This document shows, in pieces, positions 12,051-25,970 of a stretch of 64,000 nucleotides of DNA. The stretch comes from Citrus sinensis. Its lineage: Eukaryota; Streptophyta; Magnoliopsida; Sapindales; Rutaceae. The stretch is from contig NC_068564.1 of NCBI RefSeq assembly GCF_022201045.2, forward strand, positions 24,953,001 through 25,017,000. Direction: 5' to 3'. Below the pieces are notes generated by a model. The model had not been told where the DNA came from, searched no databases, and saw nothing but the letters and a program-made list of their open reading frames with translations. Every line of letters begins with the position of its first letter. The stretch's first letter is position 1. Made by a program: the position numbers and the translations under genes.

Positions 12051-14606
12051 ATTCTTCTAATTTCCTAATCATTTGCACCCCAACCCATTTTTACACGTAC
12101 CCCCTTCATTTTCTTCTCCATTTCAAATTTCTAATAATTGTGACATAATTTATCGATTATTGAATATTTTTTTAATTCAAGGTGTGTTTGATATTTCTAT
12201 TTGGTACTCGAAGTCTTAAAATATACATCTCTAAAATGTTTAATAGACACTTACAGTTGTGGATTATAAACTTACATGAATGTATCATATATTTGTATAA
12301 TAAAAACAAAGGCATAGCATCACAATACCAATACTACTTTCCCAATATTAAAATCTAATTCAGAGAATCAACTAAATAAGTTCTTATAATTACATAAATA
12401 AAGAGACTCGAATTCTCTATTATAAAAATAAGGAGAGCATGTACCGATAAATTCAACTAAAAAGTTGTTGTCTTGTTGATTGTATTTTACTAGCAAATAA
12501 CAAGTAGTTGTTAATTAATTGTTTCATTTCTTTCTTTTGTGGGTAATGGAGGTGGTTGGGCAAGTGAACGGTTTATGTAGAAAGAACAAGCAATCCAATT
12601 GATTTTCATCACATTCGCAACCTGGGTTGAATCTCTCCATCTTACAACTTGCCCAAATGAATCATTTGAATTTGGATCTTCAAACTTCCAAGTGGGTTCT
12701 TCATCGCATTTGCATGTGCCCCCCATGTCTTTCTAAAGGTCTGCTGCCGGCAAAATATCAATTGTCGCCTCACGCAGCAGCAGTGCTTGTCATTGTCAAT
12801 GATACTGCACAAGATTCCAATTTTGAGTTTTTCTCGTTCACATTCCTCTCCATCAACCAAAACGCTTGGGAATAAGAATTAGCTTTATAAATAATTAGTA
12901 CAACATTAATTAGTTTCTTAGTTTATTAGCCGATCGATGAAGATGAACATCCTGTCATTTGAAAATTATTAATAGTCCTAATATATTAATTATAATTGTT
13001 AGAATTCCTTTATTTCTAGCTAGGGATTATATATAAAAGACGATTATGTAACAATAGTGTAATTAAGATTGTGGTCAATTGGTCATGTGCATACTAACGT
13101 GACAAAAACCAGAACCCTACTTGAATTTCTTGACACGAGATTTTGTCTGATCTCTTTGTTCCTCATGAAAAGGAAAACAAAATGAGAAAAATGAAAAGGC
13201 CAAGCAGCTAGCTAGCTTCACGAGAGTGACTAAGATTGTGAAAGCGCTTCTGACCAAAGCTCAAGAAACAAAAGCAACAATTTCAGCAGCCAAACACGCC
13301 TTACTTTCATGGCCCATGTTTATAGAATTTTTCAGTCTCACAAAGTGCTTCTAAAATCTTCGTATGTCCTAATTTTTAAATTTTAATTAGGTCAAACTCA
13401 TTAGTACTCAAAGTAAAACACGCACCGCGTACACGCCACAATCATAATATTATATTATATTATATATATATATACACACCCATACATGATGACTTTGGTT
13501 AGAACAATAGTCAATAGGTACCTATCAAAATACGTACCAAAAATCAATCTTAGATTAACTTAATTACTGGTGCGATTAAATTAAAAATATCTAAAACTTA
13601 GATTGATGTGATAGTTATTTATTGTTGTCAAAAATCATGCAATTCTGAATTGGAATATCATGTTTTGCTAAGTCAATCAATTATCCTAGCTGTTAACAAT
13701 TTTATAATTAAATGTTGTCAACTGGTTTACTTTTCTGTTGACTATGATATACTCCTAGAGTCATCAACCAACGTGAAGCAATTTGGACGGTCTAGATTGG
13801 TGGGTTTTTAGTTTTACTTTTAACTTACTGAGCTTTCATTATTCAAAAGTCAATTCATCTTTCATTTTTAACTTTCTTTGTTTCATGTCTTAGGTCTTGC
13901 CATACTTTTTTATTCTTTTAGTTAGACTAAATTAAATGGAAGTCTAAATTCACAGATTAATAATAACATATAGTTCAAAGTCTACCAAGCACAGTGCAAA
14001 AACATAAGTCACATGAAAGTGAAATCTCAAACCTAAACAACTATACTTAGGGTCAATTTGGTAATGCTGTAATTTTTAAAATATTTTTTTATAACTGTGC
14101 TGTTAAAATAATTAGCCGTAAATAGATTAGTTGAAAATTAGGTCAAATTTATTTTTAATAGTGTTGTGAGTTTTAAAAAGCAGTTGTATGTATTTTATTG
14201 TTAAACTACTGTGAGAATATAAATGACTTAATTGAAGATAATGTTGAATGAAATTTATTGACACATTTATAAATATGCATATAAAATATTTTTTATTGTG
14301 TATATATAATAATTGATAACTAAAATAAAATCTCCTACAAACAACCTCAAATGATCTCTTATAATGAAACTTTGGAGTAGTAATAAACATAGGCAAAGCT
14401 AAGGTAAATTTCAAGAAATTTTATTATAAACCGTTATAAAATAAGTAATGTTAATACTGGCCTTTAGCATGTTTTTTTTTTTTTTTGTAATCACAATAAA
14501 ATTAGTAATGTTCATATCAAACTTTAAGAAATGTTCGTATTAGTCTTAATCGATAATATTTATTGAAAGAGTATTTTAATTTAACTTGGATTAAAATAAA
14601 TTCTTA

Positions 14607-15226
14607 GGTGTCGTTTGTCTTTTAACTTAATGACTTAAAGTGACTTAACTTAATTAATTAAGTTAATTAGAGGTGTTTGTTTTTATAACTTAATGAGACT
14701 TTTTAGATAATTTTGACTTAATAAAATAAGCTAATTTTTTTGGCTTTTTACTTAATGGAGAAATTTGAATTAAGTCAATTACTTACTAATGTAAAAAATA
14801 TCCATGTTTTATAATTTATTTTTCATATTTATCCCAAAACTCACCCATGGACATTTAGCCCACATAAAAATATCTATGTTTTTTCTTTCTTATATTATAT
14901 ACGATAAAATTTGAAATTTATGGTATTTTATATATTAAAATTCTAAAACAATTATGTATTCACTTGAATATAGTTTTACTTATAAATGTTAAAATATTGT
15001 GGTATTTAATATATTATTTATTTGATATTCAAATTTAATAAGGATACAAATGTAAAAGTACATATTTTCAGCTTTTTCAGTTGAAAAAAACAAACAACTT
15101 AATATTTATTTTCCGAGATTCAGACGAAAAAACAAACATATTATTCAGATTCAAACATTCAGATTTATTCATAATTCAGACTAATTCAAGTCTATTCAGA
15201 TTTCAGATAAAAAAACAAACGTCACC
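14607..15226. mobile_element. Putative non-autonomous hAT-like DNA element
   Basis: The left end GGTGTCGTTTGTCTTTT is matched by an inverted right end (AAAAAAACAAACGTCACC), an imperfect terminal inverted repeat. The right part has repeated ATTCAGA/TTCAGAT words and the left part repeated GACTTAA words, like subterminal repeats. There is no transposase frame, and I could not find a clean target site duplication, so exact ends and superfamily are uncertain. Confidence 0.5.
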
Positions 15227-18200
15227 AGTTTCACCACTGATTATAAATACCCAAACTCAAAAAGTACTTTATTTTGGGAAACAAAAGCAATGTTTGGTAG
15301 GTGATTGATCAGTGTGATCCAAGAAAGCACAATTGGGAGATAGGGCAAACCCCCCCGTAACCCTAAAATGCCTATAAAAATAATACATAAGGACCAAATA
15401 AAAACAAACGGGAACCCTACCACTTAAAGGTAATTAAAGCAAAAACAAATTGCTCTTCTCAATGAGTGAGGGTAATAAGTCAAAATAAGTATATAAAAAA
15501 ATTAGAAAATTAAAAAATCACGTCAGGCTTAGGAAGGGTTGGCTGGCTAAGAACTAAGAAGGATTTTCTCTTCTTCTCAGCAATTAAGAAAGAGAATTTA
15601 TATTAAACTGAATGATATTTCCATTTCATCAACTTTTTTAAGAAATCTTTTCACATGTATATTCATTTTTTTATGCTGTATTTCTCTGCCAACTAATTAA
15701 TTTGTAGCCATTCTACAATCCACTCTTATTTTGTACACTCTTCCTACAAAACCAACAAAGATTTCCACTTTGTGTTACAAGAGCCAAAAGATATTTATAT
15801 AATTTGCTTTCTGAAAGTTGGCTCTCCCTAGTGGGATAATGTATTATGGATAGAAATGTTTAATTAAAAACTCAAAATAATTTAACCATTACATATACAT
15901 GACTTTTAAAATAGAGCCTATATCCATAGTTTCTTGTTCTAGTAAGATCTACAAATGGTTTAGTGGCAATATAATACATTTAAGTTGCTTTACATTCTCA
16001 ACAAGATGATAATTTAATATAGAAATGCAAGTCTAAAACTTACTTTACCAACCAAATTAATATGTGGAATTAATTCTAATCTTGGAAACTTGTCCAAATT
16101 CTTGCTATCCTCACCAACTCCCTCCCTCCCTCCAACATCATCACCTAATTAAGCTCAAAAGTTCCTCTCCCTTGGCTATTATTAGTAAAATTTATTTGTA
16201 AATTAAATCAGTTGTAAAATCATCTTAACAATATTCTTTCGTAAATTTATATGTATTATTGTTGGTTGAATTGAAGGCTTTCGGTGTTGTGTCTAAAAAG
16301 ACCATCTCTCTTGTCATTGACTTTGCATTGAAATCTTTGATTTAAATATTGTATTATCAAATTTCAACCATTAAAAAAGAAATTCAAAAGAGAGGTTCTA
16401 TCATCTTTAAAATTTTCAATAGGATGATGAGTGAATAAACAAATTGACTAGTGGGCATGTGTCCTGTCACCAAATTAATCTTCAACCAAGACCCTTGGTG
16501 GGGTTGACTTAAGAGGGTGTGATCTTGATTCTTGACCCTCTTTGATGAAACATTCCTTTAGTCTTCAAGTGGACCCACATTATCACAAACCTTTGTTATA
16601 ATCTTACAATATTTGAAGACTTCAGTTGAAACCTGTTCTGTTGCTTGTCCTCTTATGCTTTTGTAAATCAATATATTTTTTTCTTTTGGGTCGGTGAATT
16701 ATAATTTATCTTCTTTGTCCTCTAGCTTTATTATAAGGTTACAAGTACTATTCATTCAAGAATTAATGCAATCAAAATTCTTCTTTTGGCAGTAACTTTC
16801 GAATTTTTTATTGATAGTGATTAGTGGAACTATTCATGTTAATAATATCAAAAATTTTGATCCATAATAAGAAGGCAAAAGGTACATCATATTTGGGTAA
16901 TGTTTAGAGAGGCTGGCATTTAAGTTCTTGTTAATGTGATTTTTTGTTTGTTGGATGATAGAATAGTAATTTGCAAGTTATGGAATTCATAGTAACACAT
17001 AGTTGTTGGGACTCAATTAAATTGATTCAACTATATTAAGTTAAACTTGGGAGTTTGGGTCGAGTCTTAGTGGATTCTTTTCTCATTCTAAATATAAATT
17101 CATATATATATTTAGAAATTATTTTCTCTCTTACTAGCTTGTGGGTGGAGCTTACTTTTTCTTACTAGTTGGTGGAGGAGCTACTATTATTCTAAATTTA
17201 TAAGAAATTTGTGGACATTAATTCTGAAATGTATTTGTGAACAATTTGTAAAGATAAAACTTTGGGCAGTATTGTAATAGTATTGAATTAAATTCTAATT
17301 GTAAATATATCAATTATATCGTATCCCATTAAAAAAAATTATTGAAATCTCTAATATCATTGTAAATATTTATCTTTTCATTTATTTTTTCTCTTGTCTA
17401 TTTCAAGTATGAAGACTAGTATTTTAAATCCCCCACACAATTTTAAAGGACAAATTAGTGCCCTCATGGGGCAAATAAGATTCATATATAATTGGCAATC
17501 ACTTACAATCAATTATACAACATTTTTTTTAAGTTAAGCATCGTGGGACACATATCTGGCCAACAAGTGCAGAGCATGACTTCATCTCTACATCATCCAA
17601 AGGTATATGCCCTCTATTATATGGCTATGATAAATATTTGAAGGACCATTTCATAAAAGCATTTGTGGTGACCATAGTCTATAGGGCCATAGAGAGTAAT
17701 GAGCTATTTTAAAGGGTTCATGATTGTGTAAATTGAAGAAAAGAGATTGAATGGACCTACTTCTAGTATTTTATTTCTTCACTGCTAATGATTGATATGT
17801 TTATGTTCAGACCATTCCTACAAAACAATACCTGCAAAAATAAGTTACTTTTATTCATTGGTTTAGTGGATCACAGTCCATTAGGAGTCTTCGCAGATCA
17901 AATTTTATAGATTGCACATTAATTTATATCCGACACATGATTTTACAGATTATAAATTTTCAATTCAATTCAATTCAAATACAATCTATACATCTACAGA
18001 TCGGATGCTGATTTGACTCAATCCATATTCATCTACCATTTTGCACATTGGTTTGTGGATAAAAAATTTTTAATTCTGTCCAATCTATGAATTAATTAAA
18101 TAAAAAATCTTATATAAAAATAATTTTACTATCGATCAAAATCAATATTAAATAAGATTTAAATTAATTAATTATTTATAAAAAAGTTAGAATAATACAT

Positions 18201-19604
18201 TCAAAGTTTCAAATATATAACACACCGAAAAGAACAATTTAATATTTGTTTATTTTCATTATTCAATTATTTTTATTTTACATTATTATTGGATATGATA
18301 TAATATGGTTTTAACGTAACTACATTTTAACTTATTTACTTATTAGCAAGTAGTAACACCACATTTATAAGTTTTACTCTTAATTAAATAAACTTTTTTT
18401 ATTCTTTTTGTATATTCGCGAGTTTTTGTGGGTTTATAGAAGTAAATCCATGTTTAATCCACCATCGAATTTTTTACGGATTAAATTTTTACAGATAAGG
18501 TGAATTAAACAAATTAGATTATATTATGAACACCATACAATCCATAACAAAAATTCATTAGCTAAGCGGCTAAGCCAGACATATTTCAATAAATTCGTGA
18601 GTGCACAACAAAAAACAATATTTCACTTTGTACTACTTGGTGAATTTTTTTTTCCTTTTATTTTTGAACCTATTGCTTGATTAGTTATATCCATTGTGTT
18701 TGCTTGTAGAATAGGTTCAGTCTCAATGACTCGTTATTAAATTTTAATTATTCATGTTATTTTAAGTTTAGGGGAGAGTTTTTTTTTATGGGGTGAAAGT
18801 ATCAATTCAGCACATTGAAGTGACGTGTCCTACCAATTAAAACTTACTTATTGGAGCGACAATGTTTAGATCAGGCCACCACCAGCTGCCCCACCTCGAG
18901 GGATTTAATTTTGCGTATATACGACCCTTCTAAGTATTCTAAGTGGCTTATACTTAGCTTGAGTTAATAGAGTTGAAGACCCATCTTGCCAAATGACCCA
19001 CAGAGACGAGCCACCAGCGGAGCTTTTAACACCCTTCAAAAAATCTTTACAACACTCCTTTGAATTCTATTCTTTAAAGTATCCGAACTTAATCTATAAA
19101 ATAGTAACTCATTAATTAAAATCAATCATCTTGTCATTAAAATTTCACCTTAAAAAGAGTAGTTCTTTTAAATTTTTATTCATAAATGCATAAAAATCCT
19201 AAAATCTCAAATTATTTTGTTTTTGTTACAGAATTTCTATCTCCATTATTCTATGTTCTTAAAAGTTTCTCAAAAAAAAATAATTAATTAAAATTTAAAA
19301 TATAAGTATAAATTATGAAATAGGGTAGGTGTAAAAAAAAAATAATAATTTATTTAAGTATTTAACTAAATTTTCATTAAAAAAAAAGACATTAATTTGT
19401 CTTTGATTATTTAGGTGGAGGGGTTTCATTAAGAATTTAGAGGGGTCAAACCGCCTACTCATGAACTATCTTGTGAGGCCCAAAAATAAGGAAACTACTC
19501 CGGCCCATCTAGGTCTTATTTCAAAGATAAAATGACAAAATCACCCTCAGTATTTGTTAAATTTCTCACACCGATACCAGAAAAGTTCCCCCACTTTTCG
19601 CGCA
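15227..19604. other. Gene-free AT-rich region upstream of the WD40 gene
   Basis: No supported gene. The stretch 17850-18560 has repeated ATCCATATTC/AATCTAT/GTGGATAAA-type words that look like degraded transposon DNA, without defined ends. From about 18840 the sequence becomes less AT-biased and is probably the distal promoter of the WD40 gene. Its core promoter and leader lie within 19400-19604, but no clear TATA box was seen. Confidence 0.45.
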
Positions 19605-22600
19605 ATGGATCTTCTCTGCAACGCATACTCCAATACCTCAGACGATGAACCCGAGCCGGCATCGAAACACGAACCCGAATTACGGTCCATATTTTCACCT
19701 CCTTCAAAGCGGCCTAGACCCGACTACCCGTATCCCCAAACAAAGCCCCACCCTCTTCACCGCTCGAATCAACAGCACTCTGGTCTTCGAACCGAAGCTT
19801 CAGTAGCCGGCAGATACATGTCAAAGAGAGAGCGAGCACTCTTAGGCCCCGGTATTCCCGCCGCTACCGACCCGAAACCTGACCCGAGTGCCGTTGTTGC
19901 CGCTGCACAAGGTAATATTATTTAAACCCATTTGCTTTTCTTTCTTTATAAGAGTCACAAATTGAAATGCCTTGTGTAAATGTTGTGCGGATGGATGCAT
20001 GTTTGGGAGTGCTTTTTGTGAGAAGCAGTTTTGAGTAGAAGTGCTTTCTAAAGTTGCAAACTTCTACAAGCAATTGTTTCTGAAATTACAAATATGTATG
20101 TTTTTAAAGTTGGATGACTGTAGTGAAGCTTGTTAAGAACTGTGTTGATGATTTAGGTATGATTATTCAGATGGTATAATGAGATTAATTATCAAAGGGC
20201 ATATGATATCTTATCTAATAGGGCAAATTTTTGGGTATATGCTTAGCTAACCTTATTAATAATTATTAATTTAATCATGAATTTATGTAGTAGACGTGTT
20301 GTATTGAAGTTTTGTCATTTTTAATCCACAATTGCTGAATAATGAAATCATTAGCTGTCACGTATAAATTGGTACGGGGTTAGTAAACACTAACTTCCAA
20401 ATAAAAGTAGCTGCTTACCAAATACTTTGGCTGTTGTGGGTTCAAGATTAAGCAGAAACACAGGATGAGGATGGGATGTTATAATGAAGGAGACTACTTA
20501 ACTGGAGTTGATCGGCATTGTTTTCAAACTTAATCAACATGTGCTTTGTTTATTAGAATATTAGATTACATTGACTAGGAAATATTATTGCATATATGTA
20601 AGCAAATGCATATTAAATTATGTGGATCCACTGTTTGATGTAAAGATTAAATCTGGGGCTCGAATGTAGGAGTGTGTTTTCGAGTTTGTACTATATCTGG
20701 ATCTGCCCTTTTAAAGACTTGAATTGGTGTAGTAATATGCAGTTGATTGGTGCTTGTGCCAACACATTTCTATTATGTTTGCTTGTATTTCCACTGATTC
20801 TTATTTGACTGATAAAGTGTCTCTTCACTGTTATATTTCATCTTGTTTTTCAGTCCTGGGAAGTATTTCAGATGCATATCTACGACAAGATATTTTGTCT
20901 TTATTGAGACATCTACCAAAGAGCCATGTACGACGAAGCAAAATACCTGGAAGGCTGTCAACAGCTCTTTGTCACCATACCAAGGCTGTCAATTCTATAA
21001 ATTGGTCGCCAACTCATGGTAGGGTCTCATTATTGACAACATGTTGTCTATTCCGTACTAAATCATTCATTATTTTCACCTAAAAAATTGTATCTTTTCT
21101 TCTAATTGAAATTATATTTTCCCCTTCCCCCTCCCTCCACTAACTTTGAGTATTCATAAAAAACTGTTTTTATTGATTATATTGTTGGCCTTATTGATCT
21201 GTTCATTAGAGTTAGTCTGCAGCTCATCTTCTTGCTTCTGCTGGGATGGATCAATCAATCTGCATATGGAATGTTTGGAGCAGAGACCAGAAGTTAGCAC
21301 GTGTGCTTAACTTCCATAGTGCAGCTGTGAACGATGTAAAGTGGTCGCAGCAAGGGCTATTTGTGCTTTCTTGTGGCTATGACTGCTCATCAAGATTAGT
21401 TGATGTTGAAAAGGGGATAGAGACACAGAGTTTCAGGGAGGAACTGGCCGTTAGAGTAGTAAAGTTCCATCCAGAAAACTCCAACCTCTTCCTTTCTGGG
21501 GGATCAAAGGGCGCACTCAGATTGTGGGATATCAGAACCGGCAAGGTGGCACATGAATACATTCAAAGCCTGGGTCCAATTCTCGACGTTGAATTTACCA
21601 TTAATGGAAAGCAATTTGTCTCTTCTAGTGATGTATCTGGATCCAATATGAGTGAGAATTCCATTGTTGTTTGGGATGTCTCGCGAGAGGTTCCTTTGTC
21701 CAAACAGGTAGTTGACTCCTTCCTATATGTCTACGTCACTAAAAGCTTTATTTTGATTATGTCTCTTAACTCCCACTCTCTTCATGAAGGTTTCATTTTC
21801 CTTTTTTTATCTGAGTAACACTCATTCAAACCCATAAATATGTTAGAAAAATTATTTTTGTGCTTACAAAATCCCTGAACATTGATCAAATTCTAGCTTA
21901 AAGTGATGAATTAACCAGGGAGCTAATTTTGTAGACAAATAATGGGTTAAATGAGATCTTGATCAGTAGAGAATCAAGGAGATCTTCCCTGCATTCCCAT
22001 TAATATGATTGCCCAGTAGGACTCTGTGCTGTTTGCAACTTCTCAGTTTTTTTAATTTCACCCTTTGTTCACGTTCTTCTGGATAGACAAAAGTAATTAA
22101 TGGAGTTTCAATGCATGATCAGTTTCTAGTTTGCATTGTTAGCTACAAGCTTGAATAAATTAGACAGCCATAGCCTGTCAATTGTCACGCACATGTGTAA
22201 GTAGTGGCATTGCTTATTTTGTACAAAATATAAGAATGACTTCTAGCAATGACTCGAATAAATAAGTCCTGTTTATTTGCATATCATAGTGTAATCAACT
22301 GTATATGTTAGTCAATCCAAACCACAAAAAGTCATGGCATTTATTTGAGGCTGGATGTTAATATGCTTATTCTATTTTCTATAGATCCAATGTCACCTTC
22401 ACAAAATTATTTCTCAGAACAATGATACATGCACAATCAGTTTTTTGGGGAAATAACAAAACCTAGCAAAACTTAACTGTCCCAGTTGGCATTTGTTTGC
22501 AGTGTCTTTTTTTAAGTTTCTCCTCCTGAAACATTTATCTTTTTCCTAAAGTCTTAGCCTCATTACATACATGACTGAGAAAATTGATTTGTTTATTCTT

Positions 22601-23887
22601 TCATGTGTGATGTGGAAATTGATGACTGAATAATTTGTGTTTCATGTGTCAGAATTTATATTCAATGTGCATGAATCGATATTTTATTAGCTCTGCCTTA
22701 GCTGTTTGACAATGGTAAAACTTTTGACATTTGGAGTGTTGGATTAACTAGAATTACTGTCTATAGTATATTTGGATATCTATAAGTAAAACCTCTCTAT
22801 AGCGATGCTCTATATAAGAATAACCTCCATGTAGTCATAAAAAATTCTGATTCCAATTTGGGCCAATTGTAAATAAAAATATACTCACATTTGTAATAAG
22901 TTATAATCATTTTGGATCCCGTCTTAAATATTTTGTCTCTACATTGTAATAATTATCTATATATTTGCAAACAAATACATGCGATGTTACATTATATGTT
23001 TAAGATGAAATAAAATACTTTTCTTTGTTACAATATACGGTATTTAAAGAATTTATATTGAGAGAAAACCATTAAAGAGACTGCAAACATTTAGACTTTT
23101 ATGATGATTTTTCATATTCCCATCACACCATAGGTACATGAACTAGTTCTTTGAAACTATGTTTGTCTCTTTTATCAATGTTTATACATTGTATTTGATA
23201 CACTGTATTCCCCATTAAATAATAATTAATGTAGTGCATACTTGACCTCACCAAGGATAATTGAGTCAAAACAATAATTTTTGTAACTACACCTCTATTA
23301 AATTATAACCTCCTCATAGTAATAAAATTAGTTCGATCCCAATATTATGACTGCAAAAAGATTCTACTGTATTACTTGTTCATACAAACTAGGGAATTGT
23401 TGCAGACAAAATTTTATATACGATTGTGAACATTTGTCGAACTAGGATAGCAAGTAACAATTCTGATTTTCTGATCTTTTCCTCTCACTTGCTCATTGTT
23501 TTTCTTCTGTACCAGGTTTATGTGGAAGCTTATACTTGTCCCTGTGTTAGGCACCATCCATTTGATCCTTATTTTGTTGCACAGTCGAATGGGAACTACA
23601 TTGCAATTTTCTCTTCAACTCCTCCTTTCAGGCTAGACAAGTCTAAGAGATATGAAAGCCATGGCGTATCTGGGTTCCCAATCAAGTGCAGTTTTAGCTT
23701 GGATGGTGAGAAGCTTGTTTCAGGCTCTTCGGATGGTTCTATCTACTTTTACAACTGTAGATCATCTGAGCTTGAGAGAAAGATCAAGGCATATGAGCAG
23801 GCTTGTATAGATGTTGCTTTCCATCCTATATTACCTAACATAATTGGATCATGCAGTTGGAACGGAGATGTTTCTGTGTATGAATGA
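19605..23887 (+). CDS. WDR25: WDR25-type WD40 repeat protein, 4 exons
   Basis: Exons 19605-19911, 20854-21018, 21223-21707 and 23516-23887 join in frame to 442 residues. Residues 1-100 are a Pro/Ser-rich low-complexity region (MDLLCNAYSNTSDDEPEPAS) ending in MSKRERALLGPG. WD40 repeats start near 145: HTKAVNSINWSPTHAHLLAS, MDQSICIWNVW, FHSAAVNDVKWSQQGLFVLS, GSKGALRLWDIRTGKV, NSIVVWDVS, FPIKCSFSLDGEKLVSGSSD and NIIGSCSWNGDVSVYE, enough for one seven-bladed propeller. This is the architecture of WDR25 and its plant homologues, whose molecular role is poorly known; related propellers (PRP17/CDC40) act in splicing. The model starts at the ATG giving MDLLC; an in-frame upstream ATG at 19554 adds 17 residues. 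Intron 3 is 1.8 kb and contains MITE-like DNA. Confidence 0.9.
22785..23368. mobile_element. Degenerate TIR element in WD40 gene intron 3
   Basis: AGTAAAACCTCTCTATAG at the left and AGATTCTACT at the right form an imperfect inverted repeat (AGTARAAYCT on both strands) around about 580 bp of AT-rich DNA. Further in, ATAACCTCC/TAACCTCCTC and GTTCGATCCCAATATTATGA versus TTCTGATTCCAATTTG also pair loosely. No coding capacity, no clean target duplication. Plausibly an old MULE-type MITE. Confidence 0.4.
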
Positions 23888-25283
23888 GACAAGCTTATTC
23901 ATTACTTCATTTTGGGAGTAACGAAACTTTGCATCTGAGGCCTTGTGGTGACTTGGTCGACTACATAGCAACAAACTCCTAAAAACTTCCTAATAATCTC
24001 AGTTTCTTCATCTAGGACATTCTTGATAGTTGCAAGCAGCTTAAGTTTGTAAATATGCTCATATTCCATAATCGACATTCCAAGTGAAAAATATCCACGG
24101 ATGATGAATGCTCATTGAGTTCAGGACTCGATGTTAAAGAATGTTTTGGCATTGCATAGGATAGAAGATTTACTCGAACTGTTACCTTTATGTTCGTTTC
24201 TTGAAACTTGACCAGGCGACCTGGCTCATACTGCCTGTTGATTCTGGGTTATTTTTCAGGTTCTTAAACTGACTTGGTAAATTATTTTGGCAATTTATTG
24301 CGGAAGAAGAGTTTTTGATATGGTTTCTGATTATATCTCTTGTAACTCTTGGTTCTCGTTAAGTTACATAATAGTAGTGCAAATAAATCAAGTGTCTTTT
24401 AGTGGGTATGACTCTCGGGCTGATGTAAGTTAATAAATTGTGCAACTTAGACACACCTCTCTTATAAATCAATGATCAATGATCAAAATGGCAATCAGGA
24501 AGTTACATTTCGATAAATTTCAACAAGCTGGAGGGTGAGCAGATGAATTATGAGGAGCAATTAAGTCGCCGTTGACACAATGTTGTATTCTCATGGGAGA
24601 TTCTGTATGATTTTTTTGGGCATATATGAAAATCGATATTGATTCAAGGATGGGTCTATTCAAGCAAATGCCTGTAACTGTGAACTTGATTACCATGCTT
24701 TTAATAACTTGATGACGATAAGTACAGAGTCTCAATCCACGATCTATGTGGTGGCCCGAGGGCTTAGACCCAGCTAGGTTGGAAAAGTTTTCGGAAACAA
24801 GGAGGGTCTTTACTAAAATTTGCCACATTTTTATGTGTAATATTTTTACCACCTTAAATTTGTTGTTTCTCTATTACGATCCATTTTGAACCGGAATCTT
24901 GATTCTGCGACTGAGCACATTCGGTAAGAATGAATTTTCATCGAAAGTCAATAAAATAACAAACCGCATTCAAAATTTGATCTTTACATTACAATTCTGG
25001 TACCGAAAGACTCTTATACTGGCTTTAAATGTGTGTTAGTAGAGACCTTTATAAATACTTGCCACTTTAGTATAAAAACGAATAAAAGAAAATAATGGAC
25101 AAGCTATCAAATGTGTGAAAATAGTTCTAGTTAAGTGGCAGAGTGGCAGCAACATAGCTAGCTCTTGTTCATGTCCAGATGCTCCCAACCCGTACCTACC
25201 ATCACATATACACATATAAGCAGTAGATATAATTCATCACAAGAGAAAATGTAGGTGGGGGCATACTCAAAGCTGAAGAGGCT

Positions 25284-25284
25284 G

Positions 25285-25313
<29 letters not shown>
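25284..25313 (+). repeat. 30-base G homopolymer
   Basis: Thirty uninterrupted G residues followed by CCC, in otherwise AT-rich DNA. Such a run would form G-quadruplexes and is hard to sequence, so its exact length in this assembly should be treated as approximate. Confidence 0.95.
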
Positions 25314-25316
<3 letters not shown>

Positions 25317-25956
25317 AAATTGGGATGCTTAACTTAAACCCAAAAAACACATAATCATTCAATTTCCTTTCCATTCTTCGTGCATGGGGGGTCAATTTTC
25401 AAGGGGACAAACACATGCCACCTCCCTTTTTAGATGCGTTTTCCTGTTTAATTGCTTTCATTAACACTTTCCAAACTTCTCCCCCCCTTCCCCGTATCTT
25501 TCAACAATCAGCAACACCACCTCACAAAACACAAATAGGAGACAAAATTATAAAGTTATTGTTTCAAAAACTGCTTATAACTCCATTTGCCCGTGGCACT
25601 ATCTGGACAAGCACGCATTTGTTCAAAACAGTACATGGTCCACTAGCTCACTCTTGAGACTGTTGATATTGGAAAATAGGTCAATCTCCAATCCATTTAT
25701 TTAATTTTTTCTCAAGTGAGGAACACATTTGTGCAATGTAGCTATGAGCATATGCATGCTTATTCATTTATATATTATTTTTCAACTTTCACATGAATAT
25801 GTTCCCCACCTTAATTGGTCTCAAAGTTGGTAAAATTCTAAAAATCTATCTCTTTGTCACCCACATTTTGTTTTTAAAAAAACAAAAAAGTTGTAAAACA
25901 GAGAAGAATGAACGGAGCAAGAAAGAAAGCAAATTAAATTAAAGCCCCCCCGCATA

Positions 25957-25970
25957 CACTACTAGAAAAT
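25957..25970 (+). mobile_element. Solitary CACTA-like terminal motif
   Basis: CACTACTAGAAAAT matches the usual start of CACTA-superfamily terminal inverted repeats. No inverted partner (TTTTCTAGTAGTG) was seen in the following 2 kb, so this could be a truncated end or chance. Confidence 0.25.

Larger units (their letters stand above)
9620..14606. other. bHLH upstream region and gene-free DNA
   Basis: The first 1-2 kb is the expected promoter of the minus-strand bHLH gene. Further right it is AT-rich and holds a SINE-like fragment (about 10228-10300), a perfect-spaced 32-bp tandem pair (11240-11303), a GC-rich island (11780-12050), an AT dinucleotide stretch near 13440-13475, and from about 14050 MITE-like sequence starting AGGGTCAATTTGGTAATGC. 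Small open frames near 12511-12875 overlap on both strands and match nothing I recognise. Confidence 0.5.

Noticed and set aside
12511..12875. Overlapping plus and minus frames of 71-82 codons
   Set aside because: Mutually exclusive overlaps, no domain, and no splice-linked neighbours that extend them.
24520..24852. 110-codon minus-strand frame after the WD40 gene
   Set aside because: No recognisable motif and no upstream exon; the length is possible by chance.
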